Assembly: GCA_031422915.1 (NCBI GenBank)
Contig: JANPEK010000135.1
Location: 1-64,000, forward strand
DNA: 64,000 nucleotides
DNA from: JANMEX01 sp031422915
GTDB taxonomy: Bacteria; Pseudomonadota; Alphaproteobacteria; Rhizobiales; Rhizobiaceae
Reading direction: 5' to 3'
The notes under the pieces are model-generated. The model did no database searches. It was not told the DNA's origin and saw only the letters and a list, made by a program, of their open reading frames with translations. Shown one piece after another: positions 44,286 through 52,775 of this stretch (positions are counted from its first letter, which is position 1; every line of letters starts with the position of its first letter). The translations under genes and the position numbers were made by a program.

Positions 44286-44297
44286 GCTTGGCTCCTC

Positions 44298-45293
44298 CTA
44301 CGCAATGCGTGCGCGATCCGCGCCGAAATAGAACGGCTTGAATGGCTCGATTTTCACGATGTCGCCTGCACGCAGTCGCGTGTGCGCATCTGTGACCGTG
44401 ATCAGATCGTGATTTTTGAATGACAGGTGCAGGCGCGTCTGGTCACCCAGATGCTCGACCCGCATGACAATGCTGTCCTCGCCTTTGCCTTGAATGATCT
44501 GCTCAGGTCTGAGACCAATCGTTGCCGCACCTTGAGGCGCGCCCGCGAACAGGCTGGCAGGCAGAACATTGATCCTTGGCTGCCCGAGCCGGCTGGCGGC
44601 ATAAATGCTGACCGGGTTTTCGTAGATTTCTCGCGGTGAGCCGAACTGCACGAGCCTTCCGGTGTCGAAGACGCCGATATGCGTGGCCATTGTCATGGCC
44701 TCGATCTGATCATGAGTGACGTAAAGCAAAGTGGCGCCGCTGCTGGCTTGAATCCGCTTCAGCTCGACGCGGAGATCGGCGCGCAGTTTAGCATCAAGCG
44801 AGCTCAGCGGCTCGTCCATCAGATATATTGACGGGTTCCTGACCAGAGCACGTCCAATCGACACGCGTTGCATCTCGCCGCCGGAAAGCGCCGTCGCCTT
44901 GTTGTCCAGCTTATGCGAGATCTGCAGGACCTGCGAGACTTCCCTGATCTTGCGTTCAATTTCCGCGGGGCTGGTTCTCAGCAAAGGCGATTTAAGCGGA
45001 AAGGCTAGATTCTCCCGCACTGTCAGATGCGGATACAGCGAATATTGCTGGAACACCATCGCGACGTTTCGCTGCGCCGGCGTCAGCCCATTCATCGAGC
45101 GGCCGCCGATGAATATCTCGCCGGAGTCCGGCTGATCGAGGCCGGACACCAAGCGCAGCGTTGTTGTCTTGCCCGCACCTGTCGGACCGAGCATGACGAC
45201 AAAAGAGCCGTCCGGAATTGTCATGGATACATCATCAAGCGCCCGGGTGCCGCCGAAGCTTTTGCTGATGTTCCGCAATGTCACCTCAGCCAC
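44298..45293 (-). CDS. ABC transporter ATPase, second copy of the pair
   Basis: A 331-residue ATPase: Walker A GPTGAGKTTTLRLVSG, Q-loop VFQQYSLYPHLTV, signature LSGGEMQRVSIGRA, Walker B IYLMDEPLSSLDAKL, switch His in YVTHDQIEAMTMA. The C-terminal TOBE region is short. It overlaps the upstream ATPase gene by 8 bases. Importers with two different ATPase genes in tandem are known for glycerol-type transporters (GlpS/GlpT), which suits the dihydroxyacetone kinase next to it. Confidence 0.92.
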   Translation of the reverse strand: MAEVTLRNISKSFGGTRALDDVSMTIPDGSFVVMLGPTGAGKTTTLRLVSGLDQPDSGEIFIGGRSMNGLTPAQRNVAMVFQQYSLYPHLTVRENLAFPLKSPLLRTSPAEIERKIREVSQVLQISHKLDNKATALSGGEMQRVSIGRALVRNPSIYLMDEPLSSLDAKLRADLRVELKRIQASSGATLLYVTHDQIEAMTMATHIGVFDTGRLVQFGSPREIYENPVSIYAASRLGQPRINVLPASLFAGAPQGAATIGLRPEQIIQGKGEDSIVMRVEHLGDQTRLHLSFKNHDLITVTDAHTRLRAGDIVKIEPFKPFYFGADRARIA

Positions 45294-46383
45294 GGTTCAG
45301 CACTCCTTCATTCGCCTCGGAAACCAGCGCCCTGTCCCGCTCGCCTTCAAAAATGGTCAGCGTTCTGGCGTCAAACTCAAGGCCGACGGTTTCGTGAACA
45401 TTGGCGATTGCGCCGGAGGGTGCCCTCGCCTTGATTTCACCGTTTGGTGTGGCAAGCGTCACGATCTGTGTGGTACCCAGATATTCGGTGGCGATAACCT
45501 TGGCCCGGTAATTGGAGGTGTCGGAGAACCGGACATGCTCTGGACGAACGCCAAGAGTCAGTTGGCCCCTCGCCCCTTCCCTTGAAGCCGGGATGCTGAA
45601 GGCTACGCCATTCAGCGCAACAGAGGTGGCTCCGATGCCGATCATGCCTTCAAAATTGAGAAAATTCATCGCTGGAGAACCGATGAATTTGGCGACAAAT
45701 TTCGTTGCCGGCCAATCGTAGATCTGCTGCGGCACACCGAACTGCTCTATAACTCCGTGGTTCATCACCACGATCTTGTCGCCCATCTGCATGGCTTCGA
45801 GCTGGTCATGGGTGACATAGACCGTAGTTGCATGCATCCGGTCGTGGAGCGCGCGCAATTCTTCCGCCATATGCTCGCGGAATTCGGCATCCAGCGCGCC
45901 GAGCGGCTCATCCATGAGGAAGGCCTTGGGATCGCGGACAATCGCGCGGCCAAGCGCCACCCTTTGGCGGTCTCCGCCGGAAAGCCCGCCGACCGGCTTG
46001 TTCAAAATGGCGGTGATCCCCAGAATCTCGGCGACTTCCGTCACCTTCTTTTTCACCGCAGCCTTGGGCATGCCCTGGCTGACCAGCGGATACGCCATGT
46101 TCTTGCCGACATTCATGTGCGGATAGAGCGCGAACATCTGAAACACGAAGGCGATGTCGCGCTTGCTGGCGGGCTTCTGGCCAACCTCGTCGCCATCAAT
46201 GTAAATCTCGCCGCTGGTGGGCAATTCCAGTCCCGCCATCATCCGCAGTGTCGTGGTTTTGCCGCAGCCGGATGGTCCCAGGAGCATGAAGAATTCGCCG
46301 TCCTCAACGGTAAAGCTTGAAGACTTCACCGCATTGAAAGACCCGAAGTCCTTGCGCACGTTTTTGATTTTGATTTGCGCCAT
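45286..46383 (-). CDS. ABC transporter ATPase, first copy of the pair
   Basis: A 365-residue sugar/polyol-type ATPase: Walker A GPSGCGKTTTLRMMAG, Q-loop VFQMFALYPHMNVGKN, signature LSGGDRQRVALGRA, Walker B AFLMDEPLGALDAEF, switch His in YVTHDQLEAMQMG. It has a longer MalK-like C-terminal domain than its partner. The two probably form a heterodimer. It follows a small membrane protein gene by 3 bases. Confidence 0.92.
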   Translation of the reverse strand: MAQIKIKNVRKDFGSFNAVKSSSFTVEDGEFFMLLGPSGCGKTTTLRMMAGLELPTSGEIYIDGDEVGQKPASKRDIAFVFQMFALYPHMNVGKNMAYPLVSQGMPKAAVKKKVTEVAEILGITAILNKPVGGLSGGDRQRVALGRAIVRDPKAFLMDEPLGALDAEFREHMAEELRALHDRMHATTVYVTHDQLEAMQMGDKIVVMNHGVIEQFGVPQQIYDWPATKFVAKFIGSPAMNFLNFEGMIGIGATSVALNGVAFSIPASREGARGQLTLGVRPEHVRFSDTSNYRAKVIATEYLGTTQIVTLATPNGEIKARAPSGAIANVHETVGLEFDARTLTIFEGERDRALVSEANEGVLNRG

Positions 46384-46386
46384 CGG

Positions 46387-46575
46387 TTACTCCGGGAAAT
46401 GGCTGACGATGATGAACATCACCGTGCCGATCAGCGTGATGACAAATGAGTAGGTGAACATCCACAGTGCAAAAGGCTGCATCAGCATGAACACGCCGAG
46501 CGCGATCAGCACGGAGGCCACCAGTTCCCAGGGACCGCGCTTGACGCGCAGCAGGCCATTGATGAAACGGCTCAT
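46387..46575 (-). CDS. Small two-helix membrane protein in ABC operon
   Basis: A 62-residue protein (MSRFINGLLRVKRGPWELVA then LIALGVFMLMQPFALWMFTY and FVITLIGTVMFIIVSHFPE), with two hydrophobic helices and a basic N-terminus. It sits between permease 2 and ATPase 1 with a 4-base overlap and a 3-base gap, so it is co-translated with the transporter. Its role is unknown; an accessory or assembly subunit of this importer class is the simplest idea. Not a DUF2160 protein as far as I can see. Confidence 0.8.
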   Translation of the reverse strand: MSRFINGLLRVKRGPWELVASVLIALGVFMLMQPFALWMFTYSFVITLIGTVMFIIVSHFPE

Positions 46576-47513
46576 TTGCGTACCGCTCCGAAGGTGATGC
46601 CGCGAAGCAGGTGCTTGCGCAGAAGAATTGTGAAAACCATGACCGGGACAAGAAAGATCGTTGCGCCTGCGGCGACGGCCGGCCAGTCAAGACCGCCAGA
46701 GCCGATGATTGTGGGGATGAACGGCGGGGCCGTTTGCGCAGCGCCGGAGGTCAGAAGAACCGCCAGCGCATATTCGTTCCAGGCAAAGATCAGACAGAAG
46801 ATCGCGGTCGATGCGATGCCAGCAGCAGCCTGCGGCAGGACTACCTTGTAAAACGCCTGGAACCGCGTGTACCCGTCAATCAGCGCCGCCTCCTCATACT
46901 CAATCGGAATCTCGTCGATGAAGCCGTTGATGAGCCACACCGCGAGCGAAAGATTGATCGCCGTGTAGAGAAGGATCATTCCAGCGTGGGTGTCATTGAG
47001 GCCAAGCTGGCGGAACATCAGGAAGATAGGGATGGCCACGGCGATCGGCGGCATCATCCGGGTCGACAGGATGAAGAACAGAAGATCATCTTTCAGCGGC
47101 ACTTTGAAACGCGAGAACGCATATGCAGCAGCCGTGCCGAGCACGATGGCGAAGAAAGTGGAGCTGAAACCGATGATCACCGAATTGAAAAACCGCTCGC
47201 CATAGCGCGAGGGACCGGAGATGATCATGCCGTACTGCCGTACGATCCGGTCGTACCATGTTGCCGGCTCGCCCAGCTGCTCAAGCATTTCCGGGGTTGC
47301 GCGCGTGCGGGCCGTGAAAAGGTTCACATAGCCTTCAAGCGTTGGCTCAAATAGAACCTTGGGCGGATAGGCGATTGCATCTGACGGCGACTTGAACCCG
47401 GTTGCGATGATCCACAGCAGTGGCGTGATCGTGACGAGCGCATAGAAGACGACCAGCGTTCCTGCCACCCATTTCTGCAGCTTGGATGGTTCTGTGACCG
47501 AATAACCGCTCAT
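46572..47513 (-). CDS. ABC transporter permease (second subunit)
   Basis: A 313-residue permease starting MSGYSVTEPSKLQKWVAGTL, with six predicted helices and the EAA-loop motif EEAALIDGYTRFQAFYKVVL. It has a longer loop after TM1 (about residues 45-110, including LFEPTLEGYVNLFTARTRAT). I use the ATG at 47513; the longer open frame overlaps the upstream permease and has no family similarity. Overlap with the first permease is 4 bases. Confidence 0.88.
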   Translation of the reverse strand: MSGYSVTEPSKLQKWVAGTLVVFYALVTITPLLWIIATGFKSPSDAIAYPPKVLFEPTLEGYVNLFTARTRATPEMLEQLGEPATWYDRIVRQYGMIISGPSRYGERFFNSVIIGFSSTFFAIVLGTAAAYAFSRFKVPLKDDLLFFILSTRMMPPIAVAIPIFLMFRQLGLNDTHAGMILLYTAINLSLAVWLINGFIDEIPIEYEEAALIDGYTRFQAFYKVVLPQAAAGIASTAIFCLIFAWNEYALAVLLTSGAAQTAPPFIPTIIGSGGLDWPAVAAGATIFLVPVMVFTILLRKHLLRGITFGAVRK

Positions 47514-48457
47514 CTTTCTTTGACCTTCTTCAATGCCTTCACGTAGATTGAGGCGAGACCAAACACCGTCACGAACAGGATCACGGCATAGGCCGAGGAA
47601 TAGCCGGTGCGCCATTTCTCGAACGCTTCACGCTTCAGGTTGATCGACGTCAGTTCGGTCGTCGAGCCAGGTCCGCCGCCGGTCAGTTGCACGACAAGAT
47701 CAAACATCTTGAAGTTCTCGATGCCGCGAAACAGGATCGCAAGCATCAGAAAAGGCAGGATCATGGGAATGGTGATCGTCCAGAACTGCCGCCATTTGCT
47801 GGCCCGGTCGCACTCTGCGGCCTCGTAGATGCTGTCGGGTATTGAGCGCAGACCGGCGAGGCAGATAAGCATCACAAACGGCGTCCACATCCACGTGTCG
47901 ACAATCACGATTGCCCACGGTGCCAGCGACACGTCGCCGATCATGGAGAAGCTTGACGGGTCGGTGCCAGTCAGGAACCCGACCACGTAATTGAAGAGGC
48001 CGATTTGCGGCTGATAGAGAAATGTCCAGAAGTTGCCGACAACTGCAGGGCTCAGCATCATCGGGAAGACGATGATGGTCGTCCATAGATCGTTGCCCCT
48101 GAATTTCTTGTTGATCAGGTAAGCGAGCGCAAAGCCGATGAGCACCTGCAGGGAAATGGTCCAGAACAGAAAATGCGCTGTCGCCTGCATCGTGCTCGAG
48201 ATGTCGGGATCGGCAAGTATGCGCCGGTAGTTATCCAGGCCGACAAACTGGACTTCGGCATTGGGTCTGTTGACGCGGAAATTGGTGAAGCTGAGCCTGA
48301 CTGTCCAAATGAGCGGAAAAATGTTGATGGCAAGCAGCAGAACAATGGTGGGCGCAACGAAAATCCAGGCAAGCGCGCGGTCCGATAGACCCTTCATGCT
48401 GGCTGCAGGATTCGGTGATACTGCACTCCCGGCGCGCTCGGCTGGAGAGTTGGACAT
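47510..48457 (-). CDS. ABC transporter permease (first subunit)
   Basis: A 315-residue MalF-like permease with about six membrane helices (first: ALAWIFVAPTIVLLLAINIF) and EAA-loop YEAAECDRASKWRQFWTITI. It works with the 46572-47513 permease. The binding-protein gene ends 111 bases upstream. Confidence 0.9.
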   Translation of the reverse strand: MSNSPAERAGSAVSPNPAASMKGLSDRALAWIFVAPTIVLLLAINIFPLIWTVRLSFTNFRVNRPNAEVQFVGLDNYRRILADPDISSTMQATAHFLFWTISLQVLIGFALAYLINKKFRGNDLWTTIIVFPMMLSPAVVGNFWTFLYQPQIGLFNYVVGFLTGTDPSSFSMIGDVSLAPWAIVIVDTWMWTPFVMLICLAGLRSIPDSIYEAAECDRASKWRQFWTITIPMILPFLMLAILFRGIENFKMFDLVVQLTGGGPGSTTELTSINLKREAFEKWRTGYSSAYAVILFVTVFGLASIYVKALKKVKER

Positions 48458-48568
48458 GGCTCGCCCTCAAATTAAGTCATTGGGAATTGTGGGCACAGGG
48501 CTTGGCAAAACGCCAGACCCTGTGCACACGCTGATCCGCCGGGAAAACGGTGCGATCAGATCTGGCGG

Positions 48569-49888
48569 CTATTTGCCTTCGTCTTTGAACACGGCAGCCC
48601 AATCGGCAGCCAGACCATCCATGGCTTCTTTCGCAGTGCCTTGTCCCGCAACCACATAGTCATGGAAGCGCTTTTGCGAGGCTTGCAGAAGTGATGCGTA
48701 GCTCGGTTCGGCCCAGAAGTCCTTCACGATTGCCATCGAATCCAGGAACGTCTGCGCGTAAGGCTGGCTTGTGGCAAAGCCCGGATCATTGACGACAGCG
48801 TTGAGCGCCGAATAGCCGCCAAGCTTCCACCACTGCGCCTGTATCTCCGGCTGGGCGAACCACTTGATGTATTCCAGCGCGGCTGCCTGGTCGTCTGAGT
48901 TTGCCACAACCGAAACGCCCTGTCCGCCGAGCTGGGCGAACTGCTTGCCGCCAGGACCTGCCGGATTGGGGAAATAGCCAGACTTGTCGCCGCCGACATT
49001 GGGATCAGCATGCACGCCGGGCCAGATGAACGCGAAGTTCATCTGCATGGCGACCTGGCCGGATTTGTAGGCGTCAATATTCTGCGACATGTAGGCGTCC
49101 GAAGCGCCCGGAGGTGTGCAGCAATCGTAGAGCGCCTTGTAGAATTCGAGTCCTGCGACGGCATCTGGCGAATTGACGAAGCCTTCAAGGTCGTAAGGCT
49201 TGTCTGGATTGTCATACTGGAAGCCGAAGCTGTAGAGCACGTCCATTGCGCCCATGGTGATGCCTTCGGACCCACGCTCCGTGTAGATGGCAGCGCCGTA
49301 GACTTTCTTGCCGTCAATATCGCGGCCCTGGAAAAACTCGGCAATGTCCTTCAGCTCGGCAAACGTCTTGGGAACGGCAAGGTCGCGGCCGTATTTGCCC
49401 TTGAATTCGGTCTGCAGTTCGGGACGTCCGAACCAATCCTTGCGGTAGGTCCAGCCGACGACATCGCCGAAGGCCGGCAGCGCGAAATAGTTCGGTGTGT
49501 TCTTTGGCCATTCCGCATAACCGGTCACGGTTGCAGGAATGAAGTCGCTCATCTTGATGCCTTCCTTGTCAAAGAAGTCATTCAATTTCACGTACTGGCC
49601 GTTTTCGGCCGCGCCGCCAATCCACTGGCTGTCACCGATCAGAAGGTCACAAAGCTTGCCGCCGGAGTTCAGCTCGTTGAGCATGCGATCAGCAAAGTTT
49701 GGCCATGGCACAAATTCAAAGCTCATCTTGTGTCCGGATTTGGCTTCAAAATCCTTGCTCAGCTCGATCAATGCATTGGCTGGGTCCCATGCCGCCCAGC
49801 ACAGGGTCAGATCGGCGGCCTGCGCCGAACCTGCGCCAAAAACTGTCAGGCCAAGAGCAGCGGCCGAGTTCAATAGTGTGCGTTTCAT
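48569..49888 (-). CDS. ABC transporter substrate-binding protein (polyol/sugar type)
   Basis: A 439-residue family-1 binding protein with a clear signal peptide (MKRTLLNSAAALGLTVFGAG..AQA, cut near residue 24). The mature part begins ADLTLCWAAWDPANALIELS. The C-terminal block includes YASLLQASQKRFHDYVVAGQ. First gene of the seven-gene leftward operon (binding protein, two permeases, small membrane protein, two ATPases, dhaKL). Facing it is a lacI gene with three operator-like palindromes in between. Likely ligand: a polyol, inferred from the kinase and the dual-ATPase architecture. Confidence 0.9.
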   Translation of the reverse strand: MKRTLLNSAAALGLTVFGAGSAQAADLTLCWAAWDPANALIELSKDFEAKSGHKMSFEFVPWPNFADRMLNELNSGGKLCDLLIGDSQWIGGAAENGQYVKLNDFFDKEGIKMSDFIPATVTGYAEWPKNTPNYFALPAFGDVVGWTYRKDWFGRPELQTEFKGKYGRDLAVPKTFAELKDIAEFFQGRDIDGKKVYGAAIYTERGSEGITMGAMDVLYSFGFQYDNPDKPYDLEGFVNSPDAVAGLEFYKALYDCCTPPGASDAYMSQNIDAYKSGQVAMQMNFAFIWPGVHADPNVGGDKSGYFPNPAGPGGKQFAQLGGQGVSVVANSDDQAAALEYIKWFAQPEIQAQWWKLGGYSALNAVVNDPGFATSQPYAQTFLDSMAIVKDFWAEPSYASLLQASQKRFHDYVVAGQGTAKEAMDGLAADWAAVFKDEGK

Positions 49889-49972
49889 TGAGTAATCCTC
49901 CCAAAATCAGTCCCGGCCCTCGGTCAGGATCTGCAAATGCCTGTGCGATGCCGGGTGCTGTAGAACCAAAAC

Positions 49973-50119
49973 GAGGTGCGAACCTCAATTTTCTTCCACC
50001 GGCCGGCTTCCAGAACCAAACTTCCTCCGTAATCCATGAACGACGAGTCTGAACTGGGTATGCGTCTGTAACTGAGGGGCGCACCTCAATGCAAGTCTTT
50101 TTTGAGGAGCGCACCTCAA
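49973..50119. promoter_or_regulatory. Three related palindromes between polyol operon and lacI
   Basis: GAGGTGCGAACCTC (49973-49986), TGAGGGGCGCACCTCA (50073-50088) and TTGAGGAGCGCACCTCAA (50102-50119) are copies of one palindromic site with consensus TTGAGGnGCGCACCTCAA. The last two have centres 30 bases apart, about three helical turns, and the first is 101 bases from the second. This fits cooperative binding of the divergent LacI-family regulator to control both promoters. Confidence 0.75.
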
Positions 50120-50193
50120 TTTTCTTGATTTTCTTCCGTGTCTGTAAGACAACCCACTTCCAGGCCCTGGAATTGCCTGCGTTTGGAGGAGCG

Positions 50194-51216
50194 ATGCGGC
50201 CGACCACGAAGGACTTGGCAAAGGCGGCGGGCGTCAGTCTCGCGACCGTCGACCGAGTGCTTAATGAACGGCCGAACGTCAGTCGCAACGCGGCTGAGAA
50301 AGTTTCTGAAGCCATTGAAAAGCTTGGGTTTGTTCGCAACCTGGCCGCTGTCAATCTGGCTCGCAACCGTACCTACCGCTTCCGCTTTGTGCTGCCAGAC
50401 ACGGGAGACCAGTATCTAAGCGAACTGCTACATCAGGTGGAAGAGACGAGCAAGAACCTCTCATCCGAACTTGTCACACTGGACGTCGCGCAGATTGGCG
50501 TTGAGGACCCTCATCGCGTTGCAAATTATCTGGCGGCACTCGACGCGGATTCCATTGACGGGATTGCCATTATGGCACCGGAATCGCCGCAAGTCCGCGA
50601 TGCCATGAACCGTCTGCGCGAGCGCGGGATCAAGCTCGTCCAGTTTCTCTCAGGTCAGGAGAAGCTTGAGAACGTTGATTTTGTTGGAATTGACAATTTC
50701 GCTGCGGGAGCGACTGCCGGCAGGTTGATCGGCCGATTTCATCCAAATCAGAGAGGTCAGATTCTCATCGTCGCTGAAACCATGCAGGCACAAGACAGCA
50801 TTGAGCGGCGAATCGGCTTTGACAGGATTATCAACGAAAAGTTTGATAATCTGAAATGCTTGCCATCACTGGAAACACACGCCGATCCTGAGCGGGCCAG
50901 ACGGATCATTGCGCGCAGCTTTGAATACAATCGCAATATCATTGCCGTCTACGTGCTGAGCTCGGAGGCGCGGGTTCCGATAACTGCCGTTTCCACGTGT
51001 ATGGATCTGCGCGCGCTTTCAATTGTCGTTCATGAGCGCACCCAGTTTACAGAAAATGCAATCCGGGCAGAACAAATTGACGCAATAATTGCTCAGGATC
51101 CCGGGCATGCGGTGCGGAGCGCCGTGCGGATCATGCGGGCGCGCGCTGAGTTCAGGGAACCAGTTGCTTCCCAAGAAAAGATACGGATTGAAGTATTGAT
51201 TAGAGAAAATCTCTGA
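50194..51216 (+). CDS. LacI-family transcriptional regulator
   Basis: A 340-residue LacI protein. The HTH at the very N-terminus is RPTTKDLAKAAGVSLATVDR, with hinge FVRNLAAVNLARNRTYRFRF. The ligand domain continues to the end, with VDFVGIDNFAAGATAGRLIG. I start at ATG 50194 behind GGAGGA; the open frame reaching back to 50089 crosses two operator palindromes and is not coding. Divergent from the polyol ABC/dhaKL operon and almost certainly its repressor. Confidence 0.92.
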   Translation: MRPTTKDLAKAAGVSLATVDRVLNERPNVSRNAAEKVSEAIEKLGFVRNLAAVNLARNRTYRFRFVLPDTGDQYLSELLHQVEETSKNLSSELVTLDVAQIGVEDPHRVANYLAALDADSIDGIAIMAPESPQVRDAMNRLRERGIKLVQFLSGQEKLENVDFVGIDNFAAGATAGRLIGRFHPNQRGQILIVAETMQAQDSIERRIGFDRIINEKFDNLKCLPSLETHADPERARRIIARSFEYNRNIIAVYVLSSEARVPITAVSTCMDLRALSIVVHERTQFTENAIRAEQIDAIIAQDPGHAVRSAVRIMRARAEFREPVASQEKIRIEVLIRENL

Positions 51217-51512
51217 GGAAGCGGCAAGTTTCGCAACTTTAATTCAGACGGCAACGGTTGGCTCTCCCAATCAGCTGGCCAAATGATGTGTTCGGAAATT
51301 GACGGTGGTCAACATTTATCTCGGCAATTGGGTCCCATGACCTGAATTCCACTATCCTGCCCAAATTTGGTAGTGTGTCGAAATGAAACCTATAAGGAAC
51401 TGTCGAGGAGTTGTGCCAACGGGATCTGGAATTTTCAGGGTTTAGGCTCAGCGCTTATGCGCAGTTCATAAACGGTAGACGCACTTAGGATCTTTCTGAC
51501 GCACGTTAACGC
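51217..51512. other. Gap between lacI and IS630 remnant
   Basis: About 300 bases with no recognisable gene. It contains scattered short repeats but no clear terminator after lacI and no IS end that I can pair with another. Confidence 0.4.
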
Positions 51513-51870
51513 CTATCCTTTGCCTAAAATGTAATTTGCGCATGCGGCGGGCGGGAACTGGGCGAGAAAATTTCGATGCGCCGCCAGTCGCCTCGACGGT
51601 GCGCTCATTGGCCTTGCGCACAGCCGCTTGAGCTTCGAGAACATCTCTTCAATGGGGTTCAGGTCGGAAGAATAGGGTGAAAGGAAGAAAAACTTCTTAC
51701 CTGCTGCCTTGAGCAGCTTGCGCACGCTTCTGCCTTGATGGCTGCCCAGATCGTCGAGGACGATTATGCTTGGTTCGAGCGTCGGGATCAGAAACAGATC
51801 GACCCATGCATCGACACTCTCAGCATTGATCGCACCGTCGATCACGCAGGGGAGATGTTGCCGTCGTGCC
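51513..51870 (-). pseudogene. IS630-family transposase, C-terminal remnant
   Basis: Reads GAINAESVDAWVDLFLIPTL, SIIVLDDLGSHQGRSVRKLL (catalytic Asp) and KFFFLSPYSSDLNPIEEMFS (the conserved NPIE Glu), then shifts frame before NFLAQFPPAACANYILGKG. Upstream codons do not continue the family in this frame. A truncated, frameshifted copy that abuts a nitrilase fragment, which it probably destroyed. Confidence 0.82.
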
Positions 51871-51979
51871 GCAATCCGGCGATGAACGTAGGCGTAAGCC
51901 TTTCCCTTGAACAGGTGGTGGGATGCGGCTGCGGACTGGCCATTTGTTATGACATCGAGTTCCTGAAGCCAGCCGCGAC

Positions 51980-52298
51980 ATGAAGCGACGAGGCGCAGAA
52001 ATTGTCTTTGTCCCGACTGCCAATATGGAACTCTATTCGAGGTTCCGACAAGTTGGTGCGCGCCCGGGCATTGGAGAGTGGCGTTGCGATTGTCTATGCC
52101 AACATGTGCGGTATTGAGCGAGACCAGCGCCATGCCGGCCTCAATGGTGTTGTATCGCCCGATGGCAAGGATCCGGCGCGTGCGAGCCACGACCAGTGCA
52201 TCTTGATCTGCGATCTGGAACCGGGCCTTACGCGCAATGAACGGCTGCCGTCATGCAGGCAACTGGAAGATCTGAGCGCCAGCGGGCGGGGGTTCTAA
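51980..52298 (+). pseudogene. Carbon-nitrogen hydrolase (nitrilase superfamily), 3' fragment
   Basis: Codons read RRGAEIVFVPTANMELYSRF, then after a one-base shift near 52040 LVRARALESGVAIVYANMCG, and end with ILICDLEPGLTRNERLPSCR and a stop. This is the C-terminal half of a nitrilase/amidohydrolase; the catalytic Glu-Lys-Cys part is missing. The left boundary coincides with the IS630 remnant. Confidence 0.75.
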
Positions 52299-52320
52299 CG
52301 CAGACTTGGAAATTGCCAAT

Positions 52321-52401
52321 ATGACTTACCTAAAAGTCATATGATGATTAATGACTTATAAATAAGTCAATTTGTTGACATCATCCCGAATTTCTTATAG
52401 C
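52321..52401 (+). promoter_or_regulatory. hipBA promoter with two operator palindromes
   Basis: ATGACTTACCTAAAAGTCAT (52321-52340) has 7-base arms ATGACTT/AAGTCAT, and TGACTTATAAATAAGTCA (52352-52369) is a perfect 18-base palindrome. Their centres are 30 bases apart. TTGACA (52375-52380) with TATAGC (52396-52401) forms the likely promoter just downstream. HipB-type antitoxins bind such paired palindromes to autorepress the operon. Confidence 0.78.
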
Positions 52402-52427
52402 CTTCCTGATGATATCAGGAAATCGCA

Positions 52428-52775
52428 ATGATGCCAACGGACAAGCCTGCGGCGCGGACTTATTCCCGCTATGGGCGGGAAGCTATTGCCGTGCTTGGCC
52501 AGCTCATCCGCATCAACCGGATTGAACGCAAACTCAGCGTGGCGCAACTGGCGGAACGGGTCGGCGCGTCGCGGGATTTGATCCAGCGCATCGAGCAGGG
52601 TGACCCTCGTTGTGGCATCGGCCTTGCCTTTGAGGCAGCAGCCATCGTGGGCGTTCCGCTGTTTGAGGAAAACCGCAGTCGCTTGACGCTGCGTTTGAAC
52701 GAGCAAGAAGAAAAGCTGCGGCTTCTGCCAAAATCCGTTCGCAAAAAGGCAACGGTGGTGAAGGATGACTTCTGA
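52428..52775 (+). CDS. hipB: HipB-like antitoxin (XRE-family HTH)
   Basis: A 115-residue XRE-type DNA-binding protein with HTH in residues about 35-75 (ERKLSVAQLAERVGASRDLI, QRIEQGDPRCGIGLAFEAAA). The basic, Lys-rich C-terminal tail (LRLLPKSVRKKATVVKDDF) is typical of HipB proteins that cap HipA. ATG 52428 and 52431 are adjacent alternatives after CAGGAAA. It overlaps hipA by 11 bases. Confidence 0.85.
   Translation: MMPTDKPAARTYSRYGREAIAVLGQLIRINRIERKLSVAQLAERVGASRDLIQRIEQGDPRCGIGLAFEAAAIVGVPLFEENRSRLTLRLNEQEEKLRLLPKSVRKKATVVKDDF

Noticed and set aside
50089..50193. Longer start for the second LacI regulator
   Set aside because: It crosses an operator palindrome and adds residues before the canonical HTH; ATG 50194 has a GGAGGA site.
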